Shown here: positions 1-7,940 of the stretch, piece by piece
How the letters are laid out: the number at the start of each line of letters is the position of its first letter
Numbering within the stretch: position 1 is the stretch's first letter
Virus record (IMG/VR): IMGVR_UViG_3300043395_000366
Location: 1-41,189 of that record
Reading direction: 5' to 3' (one strand)
Length of the DNA stretch: 41,189 bases
Source: a virus
Made by a program: the position numbers and the translations under genes
Notes under the pieces: model-generated
Told to the model about the DNA's origin: nothing
Seen by the model: only the letters and a program-made list of their open reading frames with translations
Database searches by the model: none

Positions 1-98
1 TTAACAGCAGGAACAATTGAACCGATCCTCTTCTTACTTACCTTAGCGTGTTGCTTAACTTCCCAGTTATCCATATCATCATAGTCATCAGCAGCCAT
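1..98 (-). CDS. Hypothetical protein, C-terminus outside window
   Basis: An ATG at 96-98 on the minus strand opens a frame that runs off the left edge, so 32 codons are visible. A GGAG about 8 nt upstream fits a ribosome-binding site. The visible N-terminus is acidic (AADDYDDMDNW) and then becomes basic (VSKKR). I do not recognise it. It follows the SpeD gene closely, so it is probably co-transcribed. Confidence 0.55.
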   Translation of the reverse strand, partial: MAADDYDDMDNWEVKQHAKVSKKRIGSIVPAV

Positions 99-116
99 AA
101 TCATTCTCCACTCCTA

Positions 117-482
117 TTAGGCTTGTCTTGTTAGATAATTTGGTCGAACATACTTCGCACCAAAGTATTCCTTGACCAGATTGATAACAACCTGATCGTC
201 ATATTCCTTACATGAGAAAACGTCAAGATACATAGCATTGCCACCCATTCCATCATCAGGAACAAAGTGGGCGCAAATGTTTGACGTTTCAATCAACTGG
301 ACTAGAGTGTATCCAGCCTTATTACCAGATCCAAAGTTTACGATCTGGGGTTCACCATAGGCTACCATGTCGATATCTTTGACAAGGCGCTTCGTGAAAT
401 TGTAGATAGTATCATAGCTGGTAATTGCTGCGTTGTCAAGTTCTGCGCAGTCGAGAACTAAGTGATAACCCCAATATGCCAT
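117..482 (-). CDS. speD: S-adenosylmethionine decarboxylase proenzyme (SpeD-like)
   Basis: This pyruvoyl enzyme decarboxylates S-adenosylmethionine to supply aminopropyl groups for spermidine synthesis. The 121-aa length matches the short bacterial class. By comparison with the Thermotoga-type enzyme, the serine that becomes the pyruvoyl group is Ser67 (in IETSNICAH). The proton-donor His is His72 and the catalytic Cys is Cys91 (DVFSC). The residue before the self-cleaved serine is Thr66, where the family usually has Glu; Glu65 is one position further away. The start is supported by AGGAG seven nt upstream of the ATG. SpeD genes are known in marine T4-like phages. The role here, adjusting host polyamines during replication, is inferred. 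Confidence 0.8.
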   Translation of the reverse strand: MAYWGYHLVLDCAELDNAAITSYDTIYNFTKRLVKDIDMVAYGEPQIVNFGSGNKAGYTLVQLIETSNICAHFVPDDGMGGNAMYLDVFSCKEYDDQVVINLVKEYFGAKYVRPNYLTRQA

Positions 483-491
483 GTTAGTCTC

Positions 492-1448
492 CTAAAGTCG
501 TTCGAAAGATTTACTGCTTCGTGTATCGTAAGTCCACTCATACCATGTTTCAAAGAATGCGCGAACAGCTTTCTCGTCGAACTTAGGATCCCTTAGGATA
601 TCGACGATGTTATCAGTCGTAGCTCTATTACTCACACAATCATACTCACATCTACCAAATGTAACAATCGGCGTTTTATGTAACAGCGTTTCCATGCCCG
701 TGCCAGAGTTGACTACAATAACTGCTTTTGCTCGGGGAATTAGGTCGTGAATTGATACGTTGTCGACCCAGAAAACGTGTTTGAATTGACTAGCCGCTTG
801 ATAAAGATTAGCCATGCTGCCAGGATTGACAGGGTGCCCCTTTACGATTAGTGGTATATTTAGTCTTTCGGTGGCTTTACAAGTCGCAACCAGAGCGTCT
901 AATACAGAAACGTCTGAATGATATTTGATCGTTTCGTCGTGAGGAATCTGACACGGGAAGAAGAAATACTCCTCAGGTAGATTTAGCTTTTGCGAAGGAG
1001 GCTGCTCAAACTTGCTTCCGCCCATCGCAGCTCTAACTTGCATCTCAGAATAGAAACTGTTTGCTGGAACGTTTCGGTCTTTGTCAATTAGGAACGGATA
1101 GCACGAAGATCCACCAGCGAATCCCTTGGAGTCAATATAGAACTGCCACGGAAAAACCGATTGCATATAGTAGCGAACGATCTTATCGCGAACAGGGAAT
1201 GTTTCTACAGACTTATGCGGGATATAAACGATATCCGAATCAAGTGATTCTACGAACTCAGGAGTAAACTGCCAGAGCGGCTTTTCAATGAACTGGACCT
1301 GATCACCTTTCGTGCGATGACGATGAAGAAGTCGGTCTCCCATCGTCTGCCACGGAATACGAATTGGAGGAATTTCACCTCGCGTTTCAGGAACTGGACC
1401 TTCCTTGAACATGACGTCAAGACGAGGAAATAGAATTGCTACTTTCAT
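492..1448 (-). CDS. Capsule-polysaccharide-type glycosyltransferase (KpsS/LipB-like)
   Basis: The C-terminal half (about residues 195-280) carries the signature of capsule synthesis or export proteins: a KGHP motif, then a spacer, then AVIVVNSGTGMETLL and a TPIVTFG segment. In the family this is a GT-B-like sugar-nucleotide binding half. The N-terminal half is less conserved. The gene overlaps the upstream glycosyltransferase by 4 nt (ATGA), so the two are translationally coupled. It may modify a surface glycan of the host or virion; the acceptor cannot be read from the sequence. Confidence is good for the fold and low for the substrate. Confidence 0.65.
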   Translation of the reverse strand: MKVAILFPRLDVMFKEGPVPETRGEIPPIRIPWQTMGDRLLHRHRTKGDQVQFIEKPLWQFTPEFVESLDSDIVYIPHKSVETFPVRDKIVRYYMQSVFPWQFYIDSKGFAGGSSCYPFLIDKDRNVPANSFYSEMQVRAAMGGSKFEQPPSQKLNLPEEYFFFPCQIPHDETIKYHSDVSVLDALVATCKATERLNIPLIVKGHPVNPGSMANLYQAASQFKHVFWVDNVSIHDLIPRAKAVIVVNSGTGMETLLHKTPIVTFGRCEYDCVSNRATTDNIVDILRDPKFDEKAVRAFFETWYEWTYDTRSSKSFERL

Positions 1449-2170
1449 CGCATCATCCTATCAAAATGTTGCTTCTTAGCAACGTATGTTGGATTATCAT
1501 ACTTACGCGGACCTTTACCAGTCCAGATTGTAGTTCCTTCCTTGAACTCCCAGTCCATGAAGTTCGCATCGAAATACTGATAGTTGTAACGATCCTTCAT
1601 GTTTTCATAGGTTTCGCTGATAGCAACTTGATCTAAGAACCAAGCGATAGGACCCTGACGAATACGATTCGCAACAGCTTGAGCAAAGTCGATCGCGCGA
1701 GACGAATAGTAAACTGCACCAGCTGCACAACGAGTTCCCTGAGCTTCCCATCCAACAGTTCCTGGCAGTGGATCGCGCAAGAACAAACCAACGTCACCAT
1801 GCAAGCTGCTTTCGCTGATAGGCTTCATTATGAGACAGTCTGTATCAATAATAAGATACTGATCAGGACGAGCAATCATCTGTGTCATAACAGAAAGAAA
1901 ACGATCCGTCGCATACAGAGTTCGAATAGTATCTTGACGAATGGCAGGATTCTGAATCCACATAGGAGCTGTTGAATGTGTAAAGTCGCTCTGTGGCCAT
2001 CCTGCGATACTGTGATATCTAGACGAAAGATGATCTAGGAATTGATGATCTTCTTCTTTCGGATCAATAACGTGAAGATGAATCGAGGTTTCGGCACACG
2101 CAGCACTTGCAACCAGAGCAGGCGCGTGCGCGCGAAGATATCCAGAATCGCATGATGCAAAGAGTTTCAT
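1445..2170 (-). CDS. Glycosyltransferase, GT-A fold with DxD motif
   Basis: The protein is 241 aa. Its N-terminus (MKLFASCDSGYL) reads like the first strand of a nucleotide-sugar binding fold. A metal-binding DTD lies in LIIDTDCLIMKP near residue 110. A later GAVYYSS segment and FLDQ are typical of GT8-like or capsule-linked transferases. The stop codon of the upstream gene (TAA) is immediately before the ATG, and the end overlaps the KpsS-like gene by 4 nt. The three genes from 492 to 2899 form one coupled glycan unit. Donor and acceptor are unknown. Confidence 0.65.
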   Translation of the reverse strand: MKLFASCDSGYLRAHAPALVASAACAETSIHLHVIDPKEEDHQFLDHLSSRYHSIAGWPQSDFTHSTAPMWIQNPAIRQDTIRTLYATDRFLSVMTQMIARPDQYLIIDTDCLIMKPISESSLHGDVGLFLRDPLPGTVGWEAQGTRCAAGAVYYSSRAIDFAQAVANRIRQGPIAWFLDQVAISETYENMKDRYNYQYFDANFMDWEFKEGTTIWTGKGPRKYDNPTYVAKKQHFDRMMR

Positions 2171-2899
2171 TTATCGTCCAATGATGCTATAGGAACCGAA
2201 CGTATCATTATGTAGATTAGGAGTCCATCCATTCAACGCAGCTTCTGCTCTCGTATCATGCCAGAGCTTCACCAAATCCTGACGCGGATGCTCGCGACCT
2301 TCACCAGTGAACCAAGCAGGCTTCCACGGTTGTGTAGCCATTTCAGTATAGTGTAAATGCCAGATATCGTCAATTGTGCGACCATCACCGTCATGACAGT
2401 TCCAGCGCGGATCAAGATCGAGGACGTGATCACTTCCACTGAACATATTGATATATCGGTGATGCGCGTCTGGATTCGGTTTCATTCTTGAAACAGGTGA
2501 AAGCAGATTACCCATCAGTTCGCAGTCAAAGAGGATGACACAAAACTCATGACCTCCAAAACGAGCGCCACGGCGAGCAGCAAGAGGCTTACTTTGCATA
2601 TCAATGCAATACAGTTCAGCAATATCCTTGAGATTGAGTTGGTCCACATCCATGTAAATGGCGCGACCATGAAATCCGCACGCTTCCGGAATCGCCCAAC
2701 GGAATCCGCTAAAAGGCGTCGACCAGCGTTGAGTCTGCCAACCACCCCATACACTAGACTCATCCCGTGACTGACGCATCCAAGTGATATCGAGCGGAAG
2801 AGTCGTATTCTTGCGGAGTGTATACTCGAGAACCATTTCTGCTTCTGCGTCTTCATTGTTCGCGGACGTCCCCACAAAGATACGAATAGGCTCAATCAT
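2171..2899 (-). CDS. Glycosyltransferase, GT-A fold
   Basis: I chose the ATG at 2899 (MIEPIRIFVGTS) because GGAG lies 9 nt upstream; an in-frame TTG further up is less likely. The product is 242 aa. RIFVGTS is the first Rossmann-like strand, and RAIYMDVDQL supplies the DxD metal site. The protein ends shortly after a His-rich stretch (WHLHYTEM) of the kind seen in GT8-like enzymes. It overlaps the end of the BI-1-like gene by 8 nt. It is probably the first enzyme of a three-gene sugar-transfer unit. Confidence 0.65.
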   Translation of the reverse strand: MIEPIRIFVGTSANNEDAEAEMVLEYTLRKNTTLPLDITWMRQSRDESSVWGGWQTQRWSTPFSGFRWAIPEACGFHGRAIYMDVDQLNLKDIAELYCIDMQSKPLAARRGARFGGHEFCVILFDCELMGNLLSPVSRMKPNPDAHHRYINMFSGSDHVLDLDPRWNCHDGDGRTIDDIWHLHYTEMATQPWKPAWFTGEGREHPRQDLVKLWHDTRAEAALNGWTPNLHNDTFGSYSIIGR

Positions 2900-3608
2900 T
2901 TTTTCTATCTCCAATTAGTTGAAGCAGGCTTGTAAAGATATTGATGAAATCTAGATAGAGCTGAAGCGCACCAAAGATGCCAGCCTTCTCACGTTCATCG
3001 CCAATCTCTGCGTCATATACTGTTTTCAGGTTCTGCGTATCATAGGCTGTCAGACCAGTAAAGATAAGAACGCCAAGACAGCTGATAACGAAAGCAAACA
3101 TCGAACTCTGTAGAAACAGATTAACGACGCCCGCAATAACCAAACCTAATGCTCCCATTATAAGGAATGAACCGAAACTTGTCAAGTCCTTTTTCGTAGT
3201 ATAGCCATAGAGCGAAGCTGCACCGAACGTGGCTGCACTAATGAAGAACACCTGAGCAATGCTACCCATCTTGAACACGAGGAAGATAGATGAGAGTGAT
3301 AAGCCCATGAGAGCAGCGAAAGCAAACAAAGCCATCTGAGCTGTGCGGGAGTTCATCTTATCAAAGAAAAACGTAAACGCAAGTGAAGCTGCTAGTGGTG
3401 AAAAGATAGCGATCCACTTGAATCCAGTTCCCCAGATCGCAGCCATAAGCGATTGATTGAAGTTCAGCCCAAGAGCAACAAGACCGCTGATTGCAAGAGC
3501 GATTGTCATGTTGTTATAGACTTGAAGCATGAAGTTGCGCAGACCTTCGTCATAAGCGATTTGATCTGCGCGTGTGATTACTACATTATCACTAGGAATG
3601 TAACCCAT
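2892..3608 (-). CDS. Bax inhibitor-1 / YccA-family multispan membrane protein
   Basis: The 238-aa protein has about seven hydrophobic helices. It carries the family landmarks YGYTTKKDLTSFGSFL in the middle and TAYDTQNL near residue 190, followed by ALQLYLDFINIF at the C-terminus. BI-1 proteins (YccA, YbhL and YetJ in bacteria) are inner-membrane proteins linked to calcium leak, cytochrome bo3 or FtsH modulation, and protection from death. AGGAG precedes the ATG. The gene sits between a methyltransferase and the glycosyltransferases, overlapping each slightly. A role in host membrane physiology or lysis timing is a guess. Confidence 0.85.
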   Translation of the reverse strand: MGYIPSDNVVITRADQIAYDEGLRNFMLQVYNNMTIALAISGLVALGLNFNQSLMAAIWGTGFKWIAIFSPLAASLAFTFFFDKMNSRTAQMALFAFAALMGLSLSSIFLVFKMGSIAQVFFISAATFGAASLYGYTTKKDLTSFGSFLIMGALGLVIAGVVNLFLQSSMFAFVISCLGVLIFTGLTAYDTQNLKTVYDAEIGDEREKAGIFGALQLYLDFINIFTSLLQLIGDRKND

Positions 3609-4225
3609 TATCGTCTCCTAAAGAACATACCAGTTGTTTGCATGAATGGCTTTTGCATAGTTGACTTTTGTGTTCGAATAAGCTGCGTTACATCATTATC
3701 GTAATCGAAACCATACTTATCAAATACATCACGCCAATATGTTAGCGGTTGACAGTTTACATGATGATGTCCAGGATAGCCTGGAGGCGCAGCAGTTGCT
3801 ACGACATATTTACAACGAGCGAATGCTTGCATATAGTTGTCTTGATACTTTTCTTCGACGTGTTCAAGAAACTCTACTGACCAACCAAGATCAAATTCAG
3901 CCTTCGTAGTGAAGCAAGGACCATTGGTGAAGTCGTGAATGAGAATCAGCGCGTCCTTTTCTTTTTCTACTTCCCAGTCACCGTCAATACCAAGTGCTTC
4001 CAGACCGCGCATTTGAGCAAGCGCAACCATACCGCCAGGACCACAACCAATATCAAGGAACGACTTGATACCGAATTCGCTAATCAAAAACGAAAGTGTT
4101 CCGCGATCATTGTGGGTCTTGTTGAGATGTCCGCCCAGATGCGAGGGTAGAGAATCTTGATTTACTTCTGATGTGTTCTGGGCTTCTGTGCCACTTGCCA
4201 TTGATGTTGTCATTGATGTAATCAT
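3608..4225 (-). CDS. Class I SAM-dependent methyltransferase
   Basis: A Rossmann methyltransferase motif I (FLDIGCGPGGM) begins near residue 56, an acidic residue ends the second strand (LGIDGD), and motif IV-like DLGWSVEFLEH follows near residue 115. Later HHVNCQPL and YWRDVFDKYGF resemble small-molecule or glycan methyltransferases, not DNA enzymes. It could act with the adjacent glycosyltransferases, but the substrate is unknown. The first ATG is at 4225, so the gene overlaps the GIY-YIG gene by 119 nt, which is unusual here. Start codons at 4213 and 4201 would reduce this only slightly. Its stop overlaps the BI-1 start (TAATG). Confidence 0.7.
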   Translation of the reverse strand: MITSMTTSMASGTEAQNTSEVNQDSLPSHLGGHLNKTHNDRGTLSFLISEFGIKSFLDIGCGPGGMVALAQMRGLEALGIDGDWEVEKEKDALILIHDFTNGPCFTTKAEFDLGWSVEFLEHVEEKYQDNYMQAFARCKYVVATAAPPGYPGHHHVNCQPLTYWRDVFDKYGFDYDNDVTQLIRTQKSTMQKPFMQTTGMFFRRR

Positions 4226-4571
4226 CCCGTTCTAATACTTCATGCGCAAACTGTTCGCGCACTTCTTCATAGTTCACACGACCTTTAGTGCTATGTAATG
4301 AAATTATTTCTCGCTTGAAGAGGGACTTGTCGGAATCTTTGATCTTAGCTTTGAGTAGCTCACTGGATCCATAGTATGTTTTCCAGTCGGATTCGGATCG
4401 CTGGCGGCGACTCTTTCCACGGGCTTTACGGATAGACCAGAAGTATTTTCTTCCGATATACTTCTGGCCTTCCGGCGTTGTAATAAGATACACAAACCCG
4501 TAGGAGTTCCCGATATCTTCACTTGTAAACTCTTTTCCGTCGAATGTCCATGGATTATCATAATCTGCCAT
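4107..4571 (-). CDS. GIY-YIG superfamily nuclease-like protein
   Basis: The 154-aa product has GFVYLI near residue 25 and KYIGRK near residue 37, the paired strands of a GIY-YIG core. A basic segment (SIRKARGKSRRQR) and WKTYYGSS follow, the latter resembling phage Seg-type or junction-acting relatives. A candidate metal-binding Glu lies in KREII. The last 40 residues are encoded inside the methyltransferase reading frame. No clear Shine-Dalgarno sequence precedes the ATG. It could be a homing endonuclease or a nuclease of phage DNA metabolism; the sequence does not decide. Confidence 0.6.
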   Translation of the reverse strand: MADYDNPWTFDGKEFTSEDIGNSYGFVYLITTPEGQKYIGRKYFWSIRKARGKSRRQRSESDWKTYYGSSELLKAKIKDSDKSLFKREIISLHSTKGRVNYEEVREQFAHEVLERDDYINDNINGKWHRSPEHIRSKSRFSTLASGRTSQQDPQ

Positions 4572-4575
4572 GAAC

Positions 4576-4782
4576 TTATATAGTGTAACTAGAAAGCTCC
4601 TCTGGATACTGCTCTTCCAGTCGTTTCAGATTAGCTTCTAGTTTTTCTAGTTCAGTCATCGCTGCTTCTAGTTCTTCTGCAGCAATAAGATGAAAGTTAG
4701 CACGAATGCTATCAATCTTATCTATGATGTAGTTATATTTTTCATTCACTGTTATGAGGCTGTCATTCATCTTCGTCATCAT
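4576..4782 (-). CDS. Small coiled-coil hypothetical protein
   Basis: The 68-aa acidic protein is predicted to be almost entirely helical. A heptad-like stretch rich in Glu, Leu and Ala (from about residue 34) suggests a coiled coil. I do not recognise the family. The start overlaps the zinc-ribbon gene; ATGs at 4782, 4779 and 4770 are all possible. The last lies within ATGAATGA at the upstream stop and would give classical coupling. Confidence 0.5.
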   Translation of the reverse strand: MMTKMNDSLITVNEKYNYIIDKIDSIRANFHLIAAEELEAAMTELEKLEANLKRLEEQYPEELSSYTI

Positions 4783-4921
4783 CCTCTAGTTCTAGACCTT
4801 CAGCAGCACCGTCGGCTCCGCAGAATGGGCAGAACGACGGATTTTCTTTTTTACCGCGACGCTCGTAACATACAACGTAATCATATTCTCCACAGGGGCA
4901 AGTGAGTTCTTTGTCTGGCAT
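4763..4921 (-). CDS. Small zinc-ribbon protein (52 aa)
   Basis: A short frame of 52 codons runs from the ATG at 4919-4921 to a TGA at 4763-4765. It encodes CPC at residues 8-10, Cys18, and CPFC at 31-34, followed by an acidic tail (EDDDEDE). The paired cysteines indicate a structural zinc ribbon. The gene starts 3 nt after the ribonucleotide reductase stop. Small zinc ribbons of this sort are common next to phage nucleotide-metabolism genes; the function is unknown. Confidence 0.6.
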   Translation of the reverse strand: MPDKELTCPCGEYDYVVCYERRGKKENPSFCPFCGADGAAEGLELEDDDEDE

Positions 4922-4924
4922 CGG

Positions 4925-6832
4925 TTAGATCTCGCATCCACCAGCCACACAAGCAAGCTCTTGCGCTCCCGTTGTAGTATCAGTTTTCTCATAATCCTTG
5001 AGTCTATTCCAGTCAATACTCTTGGGCATCTTAGTAGCGAATGCTTCATATTCTTCCTTCGAGCAATCCTGATATGGAGCTTGCTTATAGACATGCTCGG
5101 AGAACGGAAGGAACGAAACACCAGACATCTTGTCAAAGTGATTATAGACCCACGCACCAACATCAAGCCACTCATGTTCCTTCACGGAGATAGTGACAGA
5201 TGGTTTGTGCTCACACCAGTGATCCTGATAAGTTACCCACAGTTCCAGCTGTTCAATAGCAGACATATCCTGACGGAATACAGCATTCTCTGGAGCCTTC
5301 ATTGGGAACGAGAACACATAGACGTTGTTTGGACGCATCACGCAATCTTCAACTGGAACACCAGCGTCGATCATTAGTGCCGCAAGAGGGTCTTTCTTAT
5401 CCGCACGAACAGTTCTAATATAGTATGGATTGTGGCGTGCATGAATACCAGAAGCAGCATCAGTAAGCTGGCTAACAGTGCCAGAGGGCTTAACACAAGT
5501 GACAGCAGCAGATTGGGGGACGCCAATATCCTTAGCGAATTTTTTGTTTGTCTCGACAGCGATTCTTCTGAGTGTTTCAAGACGCTCTGCGAGTCCTGGT
5601 TCTTTTCCGTTTGTGAGGTCATTGTCCATAATACCTGTCATTGAAACGCCGAGTAGACGTTCTTCTTCGCAGTTTTTCTTCCATGATGAAGATAGATAAC
5701 GGAAGTTAGTCAGAGTTGACTGCCACGTTCCTAGGATAGTTGCCCAGTAGACCTTCTCCTTCAAAGTTTCCATCGTGTCAGTTTCACGAATAACAACTTC
5801 TGACAGATTACAGAATTCCTTGTCACGGAGAATGATCTCAGAGCAAGGATTCGTTCCGAAGTCGTAGTTAGGATCGCGACGACCATGCTTTGCTACAGTA
5901 GCCTTAGCAGATGCTCTGTTGAAGATACCACGCTCACCAGACTTTGATTCATAGAGCGACTTCCACTCTTCCATGAAAATACCCATATCAGGCTTTTCTT
6001 TGTAGATAGCGGAGTTGTTAGCAAGCGCACGTTGTGATTCGTCAAGCCACCACTGACCAGACTTAGCTGTGCGCATACGGTCGTCATTCAGATCTGAAAG
6101 AGAAATAAGAGCAGAACGACGAACGCCACCCACAACAACAATATCAGCAATTTTACATACAATGTCATGGCATTCCAATGTGTTTAGACGACGACCAGAA
6201 GCCTTCTTGAAGATGTCGACGCAGAACTTGAACAGAGCGTCGAGTGGTTCTGGACCAGATGCACGACCACCGAAAGTCTTGAGCGGTGTTCCTGCTGGAC
6301 GAATCTTGGATAGATCCCAACGAGGAATCTGACCAGAGTAGAGAAGATGAATGAGTTCTTTGAGAGCTTTAGCCCAACCGAGCTTTGAGTCTGCAACCAT
6401 AATGGTTGTGTCTGACGGATGGAAGTCTTCTGCGATAACAGGAAGCTGCTCTACGTCCTTTGACTCGACAGAGAAACCGACGCCGGTTCCGTTCATCAGG
6501 ATGTAGAGAATCTCGTCAAACGAACGTGGGCTATTGACAGCAACATACGAGCAGTTGTAAGCAGCAACGTTCTCGCGCTTGAGTGCTTCACCTGCGGTCA
6601 TGACGCAACGCATCGAAGGCATGACCTTCTGCGACAGAACAGCTTGCTCAAGTTCCTTACGATAGTCCTTGATGTCGTAGTTATGCTGTTCCTTTAGATG
6701 TGATTCGAAGAAGTCAAAGAAACGTCCGATTGTTTCTTCCCAACTTTCTCTGCGACCCTGATCCCACAAAAATCTTGAATAACGTGAAAGATGAATGAAC
6801 TGCTGATAGAGGGTCGGTAGAGAATTAGACAT
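4925..6832 (-). CDS. nrdJ: Adenosylcobalamin-dependent (class II) ribonucleotide reductase, monomeric type
   Basis: This enzyme reduces ribonucleotides to deoxyribonucleotides using coenzyme B12 as radical generator, so it needs no oxygen and no NrdB. The key residues of the family are present: Cys94 in AAYNCS and Cys341 in EFCNLSE form the reducible pair, and Cys330 and Glu332 in NPCSEI are the thiyl radical site and its partner. The C-terminal shuttle cysteines are Cys628 and Cys633 (CVAGGCEI). At 635 aa it is shorter than the Lactobacillus leichmannii enzyme (739 aa), which is the closest class by motif. GGAG precedes the ATG. The glutaredoxin gene at 23.6 kb could supply electrons, and the CobS/CobT-like genes at 38-41 kb may relate to its cofactor. 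Confidence 0.9.
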   Translation of the reverse strand: MSNSLPTLYQQFIHLSRYSRFLWDQGRRESWEETIGRFFDFFESHLKEQHNYDIKDYRKELEQAVLSQKVMPSMRCVMTAGEALKRENVAAYNCSYVAVNSPRSFDEILYILMNGTGVGFSVESKDVEQLPVIAEDFHPSDTTIMVADSKLGWAKALKELIHLLYSGQIPRWDLSKIRPAGTPLKTFGGRASGPEPLDALFKFCVDIFKKASGRRLNTLECHDIVCKIADIVVVGGVRRSALISLSDLNDDRMRTAKSGQWWLDESQRALANNSAIYKEKPDMGIFMEEWKSLYESKSGERGIFNRASAKATVAKHGRRDPNYDFGTNPCSEIILRDKEFCNLSEVVIRETDTMETLKEKVYWATILGTWQSTLTNFRYLSSSWKKNCEEERLLGVSMTGIMDNDLTNGKEPGLAERLETLRRIAVETNKKFAKDIGVPQSAAVTCVKPSGTVSQLTDAASGIHARHNPYYIRTVRADKKDPLAALMIDAGVPVEDCVMRPNNVYVFSFPMKAPENAVFRQDMSAIEQLELWVTYQDHWCEHKPSVTISVKEHEWLDVGAWVYNHFDKMSGVSFLPFSEHVYKQAPYQDCSKEEYEAFATKMPKSIDWNRLKDYEKTDTTTGAQELACVAGGCEI

Positions 6833-6873
6833 GAATAACTCCGTTTCTTTTTATTAGACAATAATTTTCCGTT

Positions 6874-6892
6874 CGCAAACGTTGCGTTTGCG
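6874..6892 (-). terminator. Hairpin directly after the primase stop
   Basis: A perfect 8-bp inverted repeat, CGCAAACG and CGTTTGCG with a 3-nt loop, starts at the base after the primase stop codon. On the minus strand it is followed by an A/T-rich stretch (GGAAAATTATT) without a clean U-run. It is probably a terminator or an mRNA 3-prime-end stabiliser between primase and nrdJ. Confidence 0.45.
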
Positions 6893-7900
6893 TCAACACT
6901 TTTTCCAGTCTCGGATTGCCAGTTTTAGGGCTAAGCCCTTGAACGTGGATTTATTTAGTAGATGCTCGATCTGCGAACCACTAAGTCCAGACAAAACAGC
7001 ATCATTGATATCTTTATAAGTCCAGCTTGTGTTCCACACTACCATCGTATATCCACGTTGAACAAATGACTCAACGCGCTTCACAACTTGTTTGTTGCGC
7101 GGCTGATTGTCGAACACAAGGACGACGTTCTCACCGTTCAAGCTATATAGCGCACGCTGAAAGTCCGTTCCACCAGCTGCAATAGAATTATCAAGAAACA
7201 TACTGTCGATCGGACCTTCCACAACGTATATAGTTTTGCCACGTTTTACGCGATCAAGACCATAAATCAACGGGTCGTCAGTGATTCTTACAGTAACATA
7301 GCGCAAGGATGAGTTACCCATGGCGCGTCCAGTAACGCCGGTGAGTAACCCATCCTCGCGTCGAAACGGAATAACCAAACGTTCGTCGGAAGTCAAACGA
7401 CCATCGTAGGCTGGATTCAACGTTTCGAGTTCTTTGAAATCACGCGCATAGTAGAGATCCTTCCAACGATCTTTTGGGATCTGTCGGGCTTTGACGTATT
7501 CTACTGCGCGGTGATGTGAAGGGAGTTGATCGAGACGCGAAAGCATCTCGTCAAGAATAATCGGAGGACGTTCAACTTCCGTCTTAGGAATAATGAACGT
7601 ATCCAATTCTGTATTTGCTGCTACACGATCCTTGTAGGATTCTAGTCTGTATGACTTGGCCAGACCAGGATCAACGAGATCAATAAGTTTACCAAGATTA
7701 GTGCCAACATCGCAATTATGACATTTGTAAATGAGCCCACCAGACTTTTCGAACAGGTAGCCTCTAGCCTTCAATTTGTTCTTTTGTGAGTCGCCACAGA
7801 AAGGACAGCGGAAATTATAGACTCGCTCAGACTTCCGCTTGAACAGCAGAAGCTTGTGCGAAATCATCTGTGCATATTTGTGATCAGTGATAATAGACAT
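6893..7900 (-). CDS. DNA primase, T4 gp61-like
   Basis: The 335-aa protein makes RNA primers for lagging-strand synthesis with the gp41 helicase. An N-terminal zinc ribbon is formed by Cys32, Cys35, Cys60 and Cys63 (CPFCGD and CHNC). A TOPRIM domain follows, with Glu228 in VVEGPIDSMFL and Asp264 in LVFDNQ as metal ligands. The ATG at 7900 gives an N-terminus of the length expected before the zinc ribbon. It lies only 6 nt after a consensus -10 box and has no Shine-Dalgarno sequence, so the mRNA is predicted to be leaderless. A hairpin follows the stop. Confidence 0.9.
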   Translation of the reverse strand: MSIITDHKYAQMISHKLLLFKRKSERVYNFRCPFCGDSQKNKLKARGYLFEKSGGLIYKCHNCDVGTNLGKLIDLVDPGLAKSYRLESYKDRVAANTELDTFIIPKTEVERPPIILDEMLSRLDQLPSHHRAVEYVKARQIPKDRWKDLYYARDFKELETLNPAYDGRLTSDERLVIPFRREDGLLTGVTGRAMGNSSLRYVTVRITDDPLIYGLDRVKRGKTIYVVEGPIDSMFLDNSIAAGGTDFQRALYSLNGENVVLVFDNQPRNKQVVKRVESFVQRGYTMVVWNTSWTYKDINDAVLSGLSGSQIEHLLNKSTFKGLALKLAIRDWKKC

Positions 7901-7906
7901 AGATTC

Positions 7907-7935
7907 ATTATAATAAGCTCAAGGAAGATTGTCAA
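7907..7935 (-). promoter_or_regulatory. Consensus sigma70-type promoter for primase
   Basis: On the minus strand the sequence reads TTGACA, 17 bp, TATAAT: a perfect match at both hexamers with ideal spacing. The -10 ends 6 nt before the primase ATG, so the predicted transcription start falls at or next to the start codon. Confidence 0.85.
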
Positions 7936-7940
7936 GACTT

